Below are positions 46,785 through 56,711 of a stretch of 64,000 nucleotides of DNA, piece after piece. Position 1 is the first letter of the stretch, and each line of letters begins with the position of its first letter. The notes beneath the pieces are model-generated. The model was not told the DNA's origin. It saw only the letters and a program-made list of their open reading frames with translations, and did not search any database. A program made the translations under genes and the position numbers. Source of the stretch: Staphylococcus sp. GSSP0090 (GTDB taxonomy: Bacteria > Bacillota > Bacilli > Staphylococcales > Staphylococcaceae); contig NZ_JACBFD010000003.1 in NCBI RefSeq assembly GCF_013391405.1, forward strand, positions 1-64,000. The letters are read 5' to 3'.

Positions 46785-46974
46785 CGTCCTCACATCCAAT
46801 TAATAAATTTAACTTCTACAATTATTCGAATTACACAATCATTATAACGTAATTTTAAATGAGAAAGGTAAAATTTGTAGAATTTAGTAGTAAAACATCA
46901 TTTGAATTTTACATATTTGCACTTTGACGGTAATGTTTAAAATTTATAGAATATAGTTATAAGGAGGTGACATA

Positions 46975-47394
46975 TTGATTAATAACATTGTTATTGTAGG
47001 GCGACTAACGAAAAACCCTAAAATATATGACAAGGAGGAGAAGAAATTAGCTACATTTTGCGTAGCTGTTACTAGAAACTATAAAGATAAGAATCAAAAG
47101 CCAATTTGTGATTATTTATTCTGTAAAGCTTTTGGAAAAATGGCTAATCATATTGAGAAATATACAAATCAAGGATCACTTGTAGGTATAACAGGACAGA
47201 TGCAATCACATAAATATGAAAAAGAAGGTCAAACACATTTTGTATCAGAAATACTTATTGAATCAATTCAATTCATGTCTCCACAAAACAAAGCTGAAAA
47301 AGATTTACTTATTGAGCCATTCCCGCTAGAAGATTCCCAAAGTGCATTGAAAGATATTAACGTACAAAGAAATGATATATATGAAATTGTTTAA
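46975..47394 (+). CDS. ssb: Single-stranded DNA-binding protein, SsbB-like
   Basis: 139 residues. OB fold: NNIVIVGRLTKNP, TFCVAVTRNY, CDYLFCKAFGKMANHI, VGITGQMQSH. It lacks the acidic DDDIPF-type tail that recruits partner proteins; it ends VQRNDIYEIV. That and the ywpF neighbour point to a competence-type SsbB rather than the essential Ssb. TTG start with AAGGAGGTGA upstream. An AAAA-N5-TTTG half-match to a ComK box lies at 46892-46904. Confidence 0.88.
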   Translation: MINNIVIVGRLTKNPKIYDKEEKKLATFCVAVTRNYKDKNQKPICDYLFCKAFGKMANHIEKYTNQGSLVGITGQMQSHKYEKEGQTHFVSEILIESIQFMSPQNKAEKDLLIEPFPLEDSQSALKDINVQRNDIYEIV

Positions 47395-47476
47395 AACTCC
47401 CACCCTAAATCTACCCCTAATCTAATAATCCACTTTAATATACATTTAAATCCTACTATTAATTATACTTCTACGG

Positions 47477-47520
47477 GCTATCTCTCTTAACATATCCCTA
47501 AAAGAGAGATAGCTTATTTA
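47477..47520 (+). terminator. Terminator after ssb
   Basis: A perfect 12-bp stem GCTATCTCTCTT (47477-47488) pairs with 47502-47513; the T tract is broken (TTATTTA). Confidence 0.7.
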
Positions 47521-47690
47521 ATTAAAAATGCGTAATCAAATAGAAATTTATACATAATTTAGGTCTATAAAAAACTGAATAATCTGATATATTACAATAA
47601 CATTACATGAAATTTTACTTAATATGCACTGAAAAAACTTTCGCAGAAGTTTTTAAAAGGATAAAAAATTATATTCAAAGATGAATTAAA

Positions 47691-47707
47691 TGTAATTTCA
47701 TTGTAAA
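47691..47707 (+). promoter_or_regulatory. WalR box upstream of the first sceD gene
   Basis: TGTAAT-N5-TGTAAA fits the WalR consensus TGTWAH-N5-TGTWAH exactly, 121 bases before the start codon. WalKR activates autolysin genes, including sceD, in S. aureus. Confidence 0.75.
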
Positions 47708-47827
47708 AAAAGTCTGATTTTTTTATTTCGCTGTAACCTACAACGATTTTTTGAATGTTATAGTTGTATTTGCAAATTAATCATAAATAAAAAATATAAA
47801 AGGTATCTTCTAGGAGGATTATTAATA

Positions 47828-48529
47828 ATGAAAAAAACAGTAGTAGCATCAACATTAGCAGTAGGACTTGGCGTAACAGGATTTGCAGCAGGCAATTCAG
47901 CGGACGCTTCAGAACAAGGCGTAGACAAAGCACAATTAGCTCAACAAGCACAAACTAACCCAGAATCATTAAATGCAGCGCCAGTTCAAGACGGTGCTTA
48001 TGATATCAACTTTAATTACAACAATACAGACTATAGCTTCCAATCAGATGGTCAATATTGGTCTTGGAGCTATGGACAAGGTTCAACTAATGCACCAGCA
48101 CAAGAAACTGCTGAGCAACCACAACAAGTTGAACAACCACAACAAACTGAGCAAGCTTCAACTGAACAACCAGCACAAGAAGCTGCACCACAAACTGAAG
48201 AAACACAACAACCACAACAAGAAGCAACAACACAATCTGCTTCAAGTTCAAATGAATCAACTTCAAGCAAAGCTTCAGAAGGTTCATCAGTAAATGTTAA
48301 CGCTCATTTACAAGCAATCGCGCAACGTGAATCAGGTGGCGATCTTAAAGCTGTAAACCCATCATCAGGTGCAGCAGGTAAATATCAATTCCTACAAAGC
48401 ACATGGGATTCAGTAGCACCAGCAGAATACCAAGGTGTATCACCAACAGAAGCTCCTGAAGCGGTTCAAGACGCAGCAGCTGTTAAACTTTACAACACAG
48501 CAGGCGCTTCACAATGGGTTACTGCATAA
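47828..48529 (+). CDS. sceD: SceD-type peptidoglycan transglycosylase, copy 1
   Basis: 233 residues. Signal peptide about 1-27 (cut after NSADA), then a short domain with [17 protein letters not shown] shared with IsaA/SceD. A Gln/Glu/Ser/Thr-rich linker follows (about 85-155), and then the lytic transglycosylase-like domain with [20 protein letters not shown] (catalytic Glu) to the end. It is secreted and trims peptidoglycan. AGGAGG upstream. A near-identical layout lies 531 bp downstream. Confidence 0.94.
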   Translation: MKKTVVASTLAVGLGVTGFAAGNSADASEQGVDKAQLAQQAQTNPESLNAAPVQDGAYDINFNYNNTDYSFQSDGQYWSWSYGQGSTNAPAQETAEQPQQVEQPQQTEQASTEQPAQEAAPQTEETQQPQQEATTQSASSSNESTSSKASEGSSVNVNAHLQAIAQRESGGDLKAVNPSSGAAGKYQFLQSTWDSVAPAEYQGVSPTEAPEAVQDAAAVKLYNTAGASQWVTA

Positions 48530-48554
48530 TATTAAAATAATGATATAAAATTAG

Positions 48555-48584
48555 CCGAGACATAAAGATATGTCTCGGTTTTTT
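48555..48584 (+). terminator. Terminator after sceD copy 1
   Basis: A perfect 10-bp stem CCGAGACATA (48555-48564) pairs with 48569-48578, then T6. Confidence 0.93.
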
Positions 48585-48775
48585 ATGTATTATTTAATCA
48601 ACATAGTACATCAATAGCATATATTTTATTTTTAAGTTGAATATTATTGCCTTAAGTACAAGGGATGTTTTTTAAAAATAATGTGATAATACAACTCGTT
48701 TCAATATTTTGAAATATTGAGCGTAAGTTAGAATCGCACATGTCAAAGTGTAAATTGTCTCTCTTTTTCACACTA

Positions 48776-48891
48776 ATTACAAAAAGATTACAACGCTATA
48801 AGTGTATAAATACACTGTAAGGCGCTCATGAAAGTTTTTTAGCTAAAAAAATGCTAATGATATGCAATGAATAACGTAATTAGGATGTAAA
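48776..48891. promoter_or_regulatory. WalR boxes upstream of the second sceD gene
   Basis: CGTAAT-N5-TGTAAA at 48875-48891 (11 of 12) lies at the place homologous to the box before copy 1; both are followed by the shared stretch containing CTGTAACCTACAA and TGTTATAGTTGTA. A further perfect box, TGTAAT-N5-TGTAAT, lies on the minus strand at 48776-48792. Confidence 0.65.
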
Positions 48892-49060
48892 AAAAGGATT
48901 TGCTTTTTAACTTCACTGTAACCTACAAGCTTTTTATAGGTGTTATAGTTGTAATTACAAATTAGTTGTAAAAAGTAAACGCGTTTTCGAATGGTTGAAA
49001 TTACAAGCTAATTTATTAAATATTAAAAATACAAACAATCTCTTAGGAGGATTATTAATA

Positions 49061-49810
49061 ATGAAAAAAACAGTAATTGCATCAACATTAGCAGTAGGAC
49101 TTGGCGTAACAGGCTTCGCAGCAGGAAATTCAGCAGACGCTTCTGAACAAGGTATCGATAAAGCACAATTAGCACAACAAGCACAATCTAACCCAGAATC
49201 ATTAAACGAAGCGCCAATTCAAGATGGTGCATATAACATTAACTTTAACTACAATAATACAGATTATAGTTTCCAATCAGATGGAGAAAACTTTAGCTGG
49301 AGCTATGGTGAAGGATCAGGCGAAGGATCTAATGCTTCATCAGAACAAGCAACAGCTAATAATAGTTCACAACAAACTTCTGAACAATCACAACAAGTAG
49401 AACAACCTAAGCAAGCAGAGCAAGCTTCAACTGAACAACCAGCACAAGAAACTGCACCACAAACTGAAGCAACACAACAACCACAACAAGAAGCAACAAC
49501 ACAATCTACTTCAAGTTCAAATGAATCAGCTTCAAACGAATCTAGTTCAAGCGAAGCTTCAGAAGGTTCATCTGGCGTTAACGCACACTTACAACAAATC
49601 GCACAACGTGAATCAGGTGGCGACATCCATGCTACAAACCCATCATCAGGTGCTTCTGGTAAGTTCCAATTCTTACAAAGTACATGGGATTCAGTAGCGC
49701 CAGCTGAGTATCAAGGTCAACCAGCTGCTTCAGCACCAGAATCAGTACAAGATGCTGCAGCACAAAAACTTTATGATACAGAAGGCGCTTCACAATGGGT
49801 TACTGCATAA
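49061..49810 (+). CDS. SceD-type peptidoglycan transglycosylase, copy 2
   Basis: 249 residues. Same build as copy 1: signal peptide (NSADA cut), [18 protein letters not shown], a longer Ser/Gln-rich linker (about 85-170), and the catalytic domain with [20 protein letters not shown]. Signal and ends are almost identical; the linker differs by insertions of short repeats. The start is ATG 49061 after TTAGGAGG, in the same context as copy 1; an upstream in-frame ATG at 48995 has no ribosome site. A recent tandem duplication. Confidence 0.93.
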   Translation: MKKTVIASTLAVGLGVTGFAAGNSADASEQGIDKAQLAQQAQSNPESLNEAPIQDGAYNINFNYNNTDYSFQSDGENFSWSYGEGSGEGSNASSEQATANNSSQQTSEQSQQVEQPKQAEQASTEQPAQETAPQTEATQQPQQEATTQSTSSSNESASNESSSSEASEGSSGVNAHLQQIAQRESGGDIHATNPSSGASGKFQFLQSTWDSVAPAEYQGQPAASAPESVQDAAAQKLYDTEGASQWVTA

Positions 49811-49855
49811 GCTGTAAGTCATCATCTTAAAAATAAAATACGATTATAAATTTAG

Positions 49856-49888
49856 TCCCGGCTTCTTCATTTAGAAGTCGGGATTTTT
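49856..49888 (+). terminator. Terminator after sceD copy 2
   Basis: An 11-bp stem TCCCGGCTTCT (49856-49866) pairs with 49873-49883 with one G-U pair, then T5. The rest of the gap to 50149 shows no gene. Confidence 0.92.
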
Positions 49889-50149
49889 GTATGCCTAATG
49901 AATAAGTTTACTTTTTATCTACGCAAACAAAGTAGTGCTTTAAAGCAGTGAGACTTTACATTTTCAATTTAACTCTCTACTGACAAATAGAAAAAGTACG
50001 GAGAAATCTGTCTATGTTTCTGATGTGTATATATTTTGATCCGATGTTTTTAATGATGCCCTTTTGAATGATTGAATACAGAATGGGTATTGATAGTCAT
50101 AATACTTCGTTATCTTAACGATAATGAATCAAATTAGGGAGTGGCGTTT

Positions 50150-50725
50150 ATGAGAAAATTGGTAGTATTTTTGCACAGCACATTAGATGGTTTTGTTGAA
50201 GGACCGGCTGGTGCAATGGATATTGGTTGGGTTGCCTATGATAATGAATTAGAAGATTTTGCGGATAAGGTATTGCATACTGCTGACACAATTGTGTGGG
50301 GGCGGAAGACGTATGAAATGATGCATGATTATTGGCCAACTGTGCCTTCGGATGAAAATGCGAATGAACATGAATTAAATCATGCGAAATGGATTGAAAA
50401 TGTTGAAAAAATCGTATTTTCAAAAAGTTTACAGTCTGTTGAATGGCATAACACAACATTGGTAAAAGCGCATGTTGCAGAAAAAATTAATAAATTAAAA
50501 CAACGTGAAGGTGGGGATATCGTCGTCTTAGGAAGTCCGAGATTTGCACATTATTTAATACAATTAAACTTAGTGGATATGTTTAAAATTACAGTCTCAC
50601 CAACTTTGATTGGAAAAGGGTTGCCACTATTTCAAAATATAAACGAGAAAGTTGACCTTGAATTAATCGAAAGTGACACATTTGAGTCAGGCGCTTTGGG
50701 ACTTGTTTACAATATTAAAAAATAG
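50150..50725 (+). CDS. RibD C-terminal-like (dihydrofolate-reductase-fold) protein
   Basis: 191 residues. Matches the YyaP/YwjB family: LVVFLHSTLDGFVEG, TIVWGRKTYEMMHDYW, GGDIVVLGSPRFAHYLI, SPTLIGKGLPLF. An NADPH-dependent reductase fold; the substrate is unknown and it is not the folate enzyme. AGGGAG supports ATG 50150 over GTG 50141. Confidence 0.88.
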   Translation: MRKLVVFLHSTLDGFVEGPAGAMDIGWVAYDNELEDFADKVLHTADTIVWGRKTYEMMHDYWPTVPSDENANEHELNHAKWIENVEKIVFSKSLQSVEWHNTTLVKAHVAEKINKLKQREGGDIVVLGSPRFAHYLIQLNLVDMFKITVSPTLIGKGLPLFQNINEKVDLELIESDTFESGALGLVYNIKK

Positions 50726-50949
50726 TTGGCAACTGATATTTCGCAAATAATAACTATAAAAAATATAAAGTATTTATAAAAGTCATGGGACTAACATGAG
50801 TTAAATATTTTGGTTTAAAACATATTGATATCACATAAACTTCAAGAAACATGGAGATTTGATTAGCTACGCCATATTTTTAAGGACTAAAATGTGAAAA
50901 ATATGAAACCCATTTGTCTTGGTAAATTGAATTTGAGTGCACTTAAAAG

Positions 50950-51852
50950 CTATTTATTAAATTGGTCTAGTGTTAATGAAACGAAATTTTGGCCTGCTTT
51001 AGATAAATCATCAAAATGTTTATAACCGATAATTACAGTATTCATGAAATTTTTACTGAGTTTAATGTAAAAAGCGTTGCTATTATGTTCCGTTGAACTG
51101 CTGGGTATAAAAGTCAGGACACCTGTAGAAATAGCAAGTCTATGGGCATTATCAACATTTGAAGTTTCCAAAATAATATTCGGATGCATATCATAAAAAT
51201 CTAGTATTTTATTAATGGTTTGTTTCAAACCATATCTGTCTTTTAAAATAATGAATTGATCGTTCGCTATCAGTGACATCAACTCTTTCAATTCCATGTC
51301 TTTTTGTTGAAGCCGATTAAATAAATAGTGTTGTGGTGGCACGACTAAATATATAGGTTCTGTATATATTTCATTATGATTGATCCCTTTATTCCAAAGC
51401 GGTAAGGTATTTAAACAGACGTCCACAGTGCCTTGTAAGAGCTGTCTTTCAATATCTTGTGAATCACCTTCTATTAAATCAATTTTAATATTTGGGTAAA
51501 GTTCTATAAATTTTGGAAGTATTTTATGTAAGATATGAAACGCAAGTGTTGGTGTGACACCTATATTTAAAAAGCCAGCATTCAAATTGGAAATATTAGT
51601 GATTTTCCGTGTCACATCTTGTAGTAAATAAGCTTGATCTTGTAAATATTTATAATAAACTTGCCCTTCAGCTGTGAATGTTAAAGGGCGTTTTTTTCGA
51701 TTAAAAATGGTTATATTCCATTCGGTTTCAATGTTTTTAATAAAACTACTTAAATAAGGCTGTGACACATAGAGTTTATCAGCAGCTTTTGAAAACGTAC
51801 CTTCAGTGATAATAGCTTCAATATATTTAAAATTACGTATGATAGATGTCAC
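50950..51852 (-). CDS. LysR-family transcriptional regulator
   Basis: 300 residues. N-terminal HTH (FKYIEAIITEGTFSKAADKLYVSQPYLSSFIKNIE) and a C-terminal substrate-binding domain from about 90. It diverges from an MFS transporter gene, and a perfect palindrome lies right before its start, so it probably controls both. The effector is unknown. Confidence 0.92.
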   Translation of the reverse strand: MTSIIRNFKYIEAIITEGTFSKAADKLYVSQPYLSSFIKNIETEWNITIFNRKKRPLTFTAEGQVYYKYLQDQAYLLQDVTRKITNISNLNAGFLNIGVTPTLAFHILHKILPKFIELYPNIKIDLIEGDSQDIERQLLQGTVDVCLNTLPLWNKGINHNEIYTEPIYLVVPPQHYLFNRLQQKDMELKELMSLIANDQFIILKDRYGLKQTINKILDFYDMHPNIILETSNVDNAHRLAISTGVLTFIPSSSTEHNSNAFYIKLSKNFMNTVIIGYKHFDDLSKAGQNFVSLTLDQFNK

Positions 51853-51860
51853 TCCTTTTG

Positions 51861-51878
51861 TATAAGTAATTACTTATA
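51861..51878. promoter_or_regulatory. 18-bp palindrome in the lysR/MFS intergenic region
   Basis: TATAAGTAATTACTTATA is a perfect palindrome, 8 bases upstream of the lysR start codon. The place suits an autoregulatory operator. Confidence 0.55.
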
Positions 51879-51999
51879 TAATGTATATTTTAAAAACTAT
51901 TTTACATTTAGTCAATATAGGGAGAGAATATATATTGTTGTGAACAAAACGTGTGTTTCATTCATGAAATAGTTTGAAAGCTGGAGGGAAGCTGTTTTA

Positions 52000-53184
52000 A
52001 TGGAAAATTTAGCAAATGAATCAGAAAGTATTTGGACAAAAAATTTCACGATGAATTTTGTGACGAATTTTTTAGTCAATTTAAATATGTATTTACTTAT
52101 AGTATTAATTGCAAGTTATGCGCAAGAACAATTCAATGCGTCTGATAGTTCGGCTGGTTTAGTAGCAGGATTATTTATAGTAGGGTCGCTTATAGGTAGA
52201 TTTGTTATGGGGAAATATATTAATAGTATGGGGCCAAGGAAAGTACTCATCATTGGGACCGCATTATTTGCAATAACAAGTGTGTTTTATTTTATAGAAT
52301 CTTCATTGATCTTTTTACTTATTGTAAGAATTTTGAACGGTTTCTCTTTTGGTATTTGTACGACTTCAACTGGATCGATAGCTGGTTATATTACGCCAGA
52401 ATCTAAAAAAGGTGAAGGCATTAGTTTCTTTAGTTTAAGTATGGTACTAGGTGCTGCATTGGGACCATTTTTAGGTTTATTATTATTACAACAATTTTCA
52501 ATCGAAGTCATCTTTGGTCTTAACTTTATTCTAAGTTTAATCGCGTTTGTCTTCGCGTTATTTATGAAAATTCCATTTGAGACGATTGCACCTTCGAAAA
52601 CAGAGAAAGGTTTCAAAATATCTGATTTTGTAGCGAAGGAAGCCATACCGATTGCGATTGTCGTATTTATTGCAGGTCTTTCTTACTCGTCAATTTTGAA
52701 TTTTATTAAAATATTTGCTCAAGAAAGAGATTTAATTGCAGCTTCAAGTTATTTCTTCATGGTTTATGCGCTTGTATCTGTCATCGCTAGACCGATGTGT
52801 GGACGATTAATGGACAGTAAAAATGAAAATGCTGTGATTTACCCAAGCATCATTTTTTATGCACTTTGTTTTTTAGTCATCGCATTTTCACATACATCAT
52901 GGATGCTGCTACTAGGTGGTGCTTTACTAGGACTAGGATTTGGTAACTTAACGTCAACATCGCAATCTGTTTCGGTAAAAGTGGTTCCAAAAGAAAAAAT
53001 TGCTAGAGCAACATCTACATTTTTTATTGGTTTAGATTTAGGATTAGGATTTGGTCCTTATATCTTAGGTTTATTTACAAGTGATATTGGCTTAGGCAAT
53101 ATGTACATTCTAATGGCGATTTTATTAGTTGTTACATTTTTCATCTATTATTTTATACATGGAAGAAAAGTACAGTCTGTATAA
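52000..53184 (+). CDS. MFS transporter, probable drug/proton antiporter
   Basis: 394 residues, 12 membrane helices. Loop 2-3 motif GRFVMGKYINSMGPRKVLI (motif A) and GAALGPFLGLLL (motif C-like, typical of exporters). The substrate is unknown. TGGAGGG upstream of ATG 52000. Divergent from lysR. Confidence 0.88.
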   Translation: MENLANESESIWTKNFTMNFVTNFLVNLNMYLLIVLIASYAQEQFNASDSSAGLVAGLFIVGSLIGRFVMGKYINSMGPRKVLIIGTALFAITSVFYFIESSLIFLLIVRILNGFSFGICTTSTGSIAGYITPESKKGEGISFFSLSMVLGAALGPFLGLLLLQQFSIEVIFGLNFILSLIAFVFALFMKIPFETIAPSKTEKGFKISDFVAKEAIPIAIVVFIAGLSYSSILNFIKIFAQERDLIAASSYFFMVYALVSVIARPMCGRLMDSKNENAVIYPSIIFYALCFLVIAFSHTSWMLLLGGALLGLGFGNLTSTSQSVSVKVVPKEKIARATSTFFIGLDLGLGFGPYILGLFTSDIGLGNMYILMAILLVVTFFIYYFIHGRKVQSV

Positions 53185-53216
53185 TGATTGTAATAAAATA
53201 AAAGTCATATAAATAA

Positions 53217-53268
53217 AACATTATCAATCATATACCACAATAGGTGTTATGGTTGATAATGTTTTTTT
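53217..53268. terminator. Bidirectional terminator
   Basis: A 15-bp stem AACATTATCAATCAT (53217-53231) pairs with 53249-53263 with one G-U; then T6. Lies between the MFS gene (+) and the VOC gene (-). Confidence 0.9.
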
Positions 53269-53359
53269 ATGAGGAAAAATAGGTTTTGATTATCAGAAAA
53301 CATAACAAGATAATTGGAATTCAGAACGATGGTCTTAATATTGTAATCATATAACTGGT

Positions 53360-54256
53360 TTAATGACCATTAAAGGCGTTTTCCAATTTAGCGATATCAA
53401 ATTTCTTCATTTTTAAGAAAGCTTCAGTGACACGCTTAAGTTGTTCTGGGGAGCCGTGCGCCATCATGTGATCTAACTGTTTAGGTACAATTTGCCAAGA
53501 TACACCAAATTTGTCTTTTAACCAACCACATTGTTCAGCTTCAGGTACCGCTGATAATTGATGCCAATAAGCATCTAATTCGGCTTGGTCTTCTAGTGTT
53601 ACGATAAGTGAAATACCTTCATTAAACTGGTAATCATAGTCATAAGCACTATCCATACAAGTAAACCACTGATTTTCAATTTTAAAACGTGCATGTGCGA
53701 GATGTGAAGTTTGGTTGGGTTCAAGCCCTTTAGGATAATAGAATTTATTGCCTACGTCACTCTCTTTAAATACGTCATTGTAAAAATGAATGGCTTCTTC
53801 AGCACGTCCAACATTTTCATTCATAAACAGCAATGTGGGTTCTATACGATGTGTAATGGGTTCAGTAGTGACGAGTAATTGCCACGATACACCGTATTGA
53901 TCTTGTACCCATCCATATTTTTCACTGAAATCATAGTGATCTAGTGGCATGATGGCTTTACCGTTTTCAATTAATTTATTATAGGCTGTTTCTAATAATT
54001 CTATTTCAGATTTTTTAAAGAGAACGGTGAATGAAATGGAAGGATTTTTTACGAAATAAGGACCAGCATTAATAGCCATAAAACGAAAGTTAAAGATATT
54101 AAAAATGAGTTGTTGCGCATCTCCAGAAGGTGTATCTGATAATGTAACCTTATGGATAATCTCTGTTTCTGGAAAAACATTCGTGTAAAAATCGACAGCT
54201 TGTTCAGCCTCTGTATCAAACCATAAGTGTGGCACTATTGTTTGGTTATGCATCAT
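53360..54256 (-). CDS. Tandem VOC (PhnB-like) protein
   Basis: 298 residues: two PhnB-type glyoxalase-fold halves (about 5-132 and 137-285), each ending in YGVSWQLL / FGVSWQIV, with DTEAEQAVDFYTNVFP and RAEEAIHFYNDVF at their starts. Often annotated as 3-demethylubiquinone methyltransferase-like, which is not supported by function. AGGAGC precedes the double ATG at 54256. Confidence 0.88.
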   Translation of the reverse strand: MMHNQTIVPHLWFDTEAEQAVDFYTNVFPETEIIHKVTLSDTPSGDAQQLIFNIFNFRFMAINAGPYFVKNPSISFTVLFKKSEIELLETAYNKLIENGKAIMPLDHYDFSEKYGWVQDQYGVSWQLLVTTEPITHRIEPTLLFMNENVGRAEEAIHFYNDVFKESDVGNKFYYPKGLEPNQTSHLAHARFKIENQWFTCMDSAYDYDYQFNEGISLIVTLEDQAELDAYWHQLSAVPEAEQCGWLKDKFGVSWQIVPKQLDHMMAHGSPEQLKRVTEAFLKMKKFDIAKLENAFNGH

Positions 54257-54476
54257 ATCAGCTCCTGTATTATATAGATGTTATTCTTTACCCATTTTGA
54301 AATAAAAAATGTTATTTTGGGTAAGAATCCCATTTCTTATTAAAATGCAGTATTTCATTGACTGGTTAGAGAATTGTATTGCTGCATCTAACAATCAGAT
54401 AATTAGCAACTCATTTATTTATAAATTATAGTGATGGTACATACAAGTAATCATAAGATGAAGGGGAGTATTTGGT

Positions 54477-55331
54477 ATGACGCATACAATTAGATTAATT
54501 GCACCAGATTGGCAATCGGGAGGAAGAGAAGTCTATTATCATGGCGCACATTTACTAAGATGGTTAATTCCTAATGATTCTAAACAAAAAGAGTTTGAAA
54601 TCAAAGTAGAAGAACCAGAAGAGGGATCGCTAGAATTAGAAAATGGTGTCTACGGGCAGTCTCAAATAATAAATAATGTTAAGCAAGCACAAGAAATTCT
54701 AAATCAAGAACAACCAGACAAAGTAGTTACTTTAGGCGGCAATTGTATGGTCTCACAAGCACCGTTTGATTATTTAAATCAAAAATACGGTAATGAATTG
54801 GGGGTTGTGTGGATTGATACACATCCAGATATTTCATATCCTAAGGACATTACAAATGAACACGCTATGGTTGTGGCGAATTTACTTGGTGAGGGCGACA
54901 GTGAATTGTCGAAATTGGTTAACGCACCATTAAAAACAAATCAATTTTTATACGTGGGTTTACAAGAATTATTGGAGTTTGAAGAAGAAAATCTAAAAAA
55001 ATTAAATTTTGACTATAAAGTACAAGGTACGAAAAGTTATAACTATGAAGAAATACAACAATGGATTGAGGAAAATAACTTTTCGAAAATAGCGATTCAT
55101 TTTGATATTGATGTACTGGATCCAAATGAGTTTCGTGCCACTTACTTTGCAGAACCTAACATTCAATCATTCCCAGCAGCTGCCGGACAAATGTCATTGT
55201 CTCATTTAAATGATATTTTAAAAGGGATTACGGAGCATAATGATATCGTCGGCTTCACTGTGGCAGAGTATATGCCATGGGATGAAATGAACCTGAGAAA
55301 TACATTGAAAGATTTAAATATATTTCATTAA
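54477..55331 (+). CDS. Arginase/agmatinase-fold protein with an altered first metal motif
   Basis: 284 residues. Ureohydrolase motifs: WIDTHPDIS (DxHxD) and HFDIDVLDP (DxDxxDP). The first motif, usually GGDH, reads GGNCMVS, so one manganese-ligand His is Cys. A GGxC subgroup exists in this superfamily; hydrolysis of arginine is not assured. AAGGGGAG upstream. No arginine genes adjacent. Confidence 0.8.
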   Translation: MTHTIRLIAPDWQSGGREVYYHGAHLLRWLIPNDSKQKEFEIKVEEPEEGSLELENGVYGQSQIINNVKQAQEILNQEQPDKVVTLGGNCMVSQAPFDYLNQKYGNELGVVWIDTHPDISYPKDITNEHAMVVANLLGEGDSELSKLVNAPLKTNQFLYVGLQELLEFEEENLKKLNFDYKVQGTKSYNYEEIQQWIEENNFSKIAIHFDIDVLDPNEFRATYFAEPNIQSFPAAAGQMSLSHLNDILKGITEHNDIVGFTVAEYMPWDEMNLRNTLKDLNIFH

Positions 55332-55336
55332 ATAAA

Positions 55337-55384
55337 AATAGCGAATCTGAGACATCAATCATTGTCTCAGATTCGCTATTATTT
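55337..55384. terminator. Bidirectional terminator
   Basis: A perfect 18-bp stem AATAGCGAATCTGAGACA (55337-55354) pairs with 55363-55380 between two convergent genes. Confidence 0.9.
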
Positions 55385-55465
55385 AACTAATTTTGCAGGG
55401 AGAGGGGGAGGACTACGAAATCTTAATTAGAAAATTTGATTCCTGTCCCACATACTCTATTTGTA

Positions 55466-56416
55466 TTACTTAGCGAATACTTTGAAGTTTTCTAAGCGTT
55501 TCGCTTTTTCTTCGTCACTAATGTTATGTTTTTTTACATAACGATTGTTTTCGTGTGCAGCACATTCGTGAGAGCAAGCACCTAAATAACGTGCTTCATT
55601 TTCTTCGGATACAAGAATTTGTTTATTACATTCAGGGTTACTACAATTAATATAACGTTCGCAAGGTGTGCCGTCGAACCATTCTTTTCCAACGACTGTC
55701 TTGTCTACATGGTTTACTTCCACACTAATACGTTCATCGAATACATACATTTTGCCATCCCAGAATTCACCTTTTGTTTCAGGGTCTTTACCGTAAGTAG
55801 CAATACCACCTTCAAGCTGACTTACATCTTCAAAGCCTTCTTTTAATAGGTAACCAGAGAATTTTTCACAGCGTATACCGCCAGTACAATACGTAACGAT
55901 TTTTTTATCCATAAATTGTTCTTTATTTTCTTTAATCCAATCAGGTAAATCTCTGAAACGTGTGATATCAGGTCGAACAGCACCGCGGAAATGACCTAAA
56001 TCATATTCATAATCATTTCTTGCATCAATCACAACAGTATCATCTGACAATAATGCTTCTCTAAATTCTTTTGGTGACAAATAGTTGCCTGTAAGCTCTC
56101 TTGGATCTACGTCTTCTTCAAGGTCTAATGCAACGATTTCTTGTCTAGGACGAACGTGCATTTTTTTGAAAGCGTGTCCTTCAGCTTCATCTACTTTAAA
56201 AGTGATACCTTGGAATCTAGCATCATTTTTTAAAGCCTCCATGTATTTGTCAGTAGCCTCAACTGTACCAGAAACGGTTCCGTTAATGCCTTCTGTTGAA
56301 ACAAGGATACGTCCTTTAAGTTCTAAGTCTTTACAGAATGCTAAATGCTCAGTAGCAAATAATTCGGGGTCATCAATCGTTGTATATTTGTAATATAATA
56401 ATACTCTATAATCCAT
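55466..56416 (-). CDS. trhO: tRNA uridine(34) hydroxylase, rhodanese type
   Basis: 316 residues (UPF0176). N-terminal acylphosphatase-like domain ([14 protein letters not shown]), central rhodanese with active Cys in [19 protein letters not shown], and a C-terminal cysteine set ([10 protein letters not shown] ... CSHECAAHE) that looks metal binding. It makes 5-hydroxyuridine at tRNA position 34 with oxygen. AAGGAGAA upstream of ATG 56416. Confidence 0.95.
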   Translation of the reverse strand: MDYRVLLYYKYTTIDDPELFATEHLAFCKDLELKGRILVSTEGINGTVSGTVEATDKYMEALKNDARFQGITFKVDEAEGHAFKKMHVRPRQEIVALDLEEDVDPRELTGNYLSPKEFREALLSDDTVVIDARNDYEYDLGHFRGAVRPDITRFRDLPDWIKENKEQFMDKKIVTYCTGGIRCEKFSGYLLKEGFEDVSQLEGGIATYGKDPETKGEFWDGKMYVFDERISVEVNHVDKTVVGKEWFDGTPCERYINCSNPECNKQILVSEENEARYLGACSHECAAHENNRYVKKHNISDEEKAKRLENFKVFAK

Positions 56417-56657
56417 ATTTCCATTCTCCTTTTAATTATTCTTTTTCTTTATAAGTTTATATAAAATGTTAGTATCCATTGTTCGACAGTTTCAATCATA
56501 ACAGAATCTTTGATTTAATTAGATGGATTTATTTTTTGTGCAAAATCACAAAATTATCATTATTACATTATAACAAAAAAAGGGTATTATTCAATTTATT
56601 AATTTAATTTTAATCATTATTTTGAGTATATAAGGAAGGGTTTATGAAATGAAATTG

Positions 56658-56695
56658 TAAAAATGCCCCCTTCAAGTAACTGTTGAAGAGAGCAT
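56658..56695 (-). terminator. Terminator of the 72-residue membrane protein gene
   Basis: On the minus strand a 13-bp stem with two G-U pairs (56695-56683 with 56675-56663) is followed by T5. Confidence 0.85.
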
Positions 56696-56711
56696 GTTAA
56701 AATATATAGAA

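Noticed and set aside
46800..46974. Riboswitch or T-box in the ywpF/ssb gap
   Set aside because: No conserved core, specifier or terminator hairpin was found.
47973..48293. Alternative frames, both strands, in the sceD linkers
   Set aside because: Long only because the Gln/Ser-rich repeats lack stops in other frames.
48961..48990. AAACGCGTTT near the sceD copy 2 start as a CcpA site
   Set aside because: Only about 10 of 14 positions fit the cre consensus; absent from copy 1.
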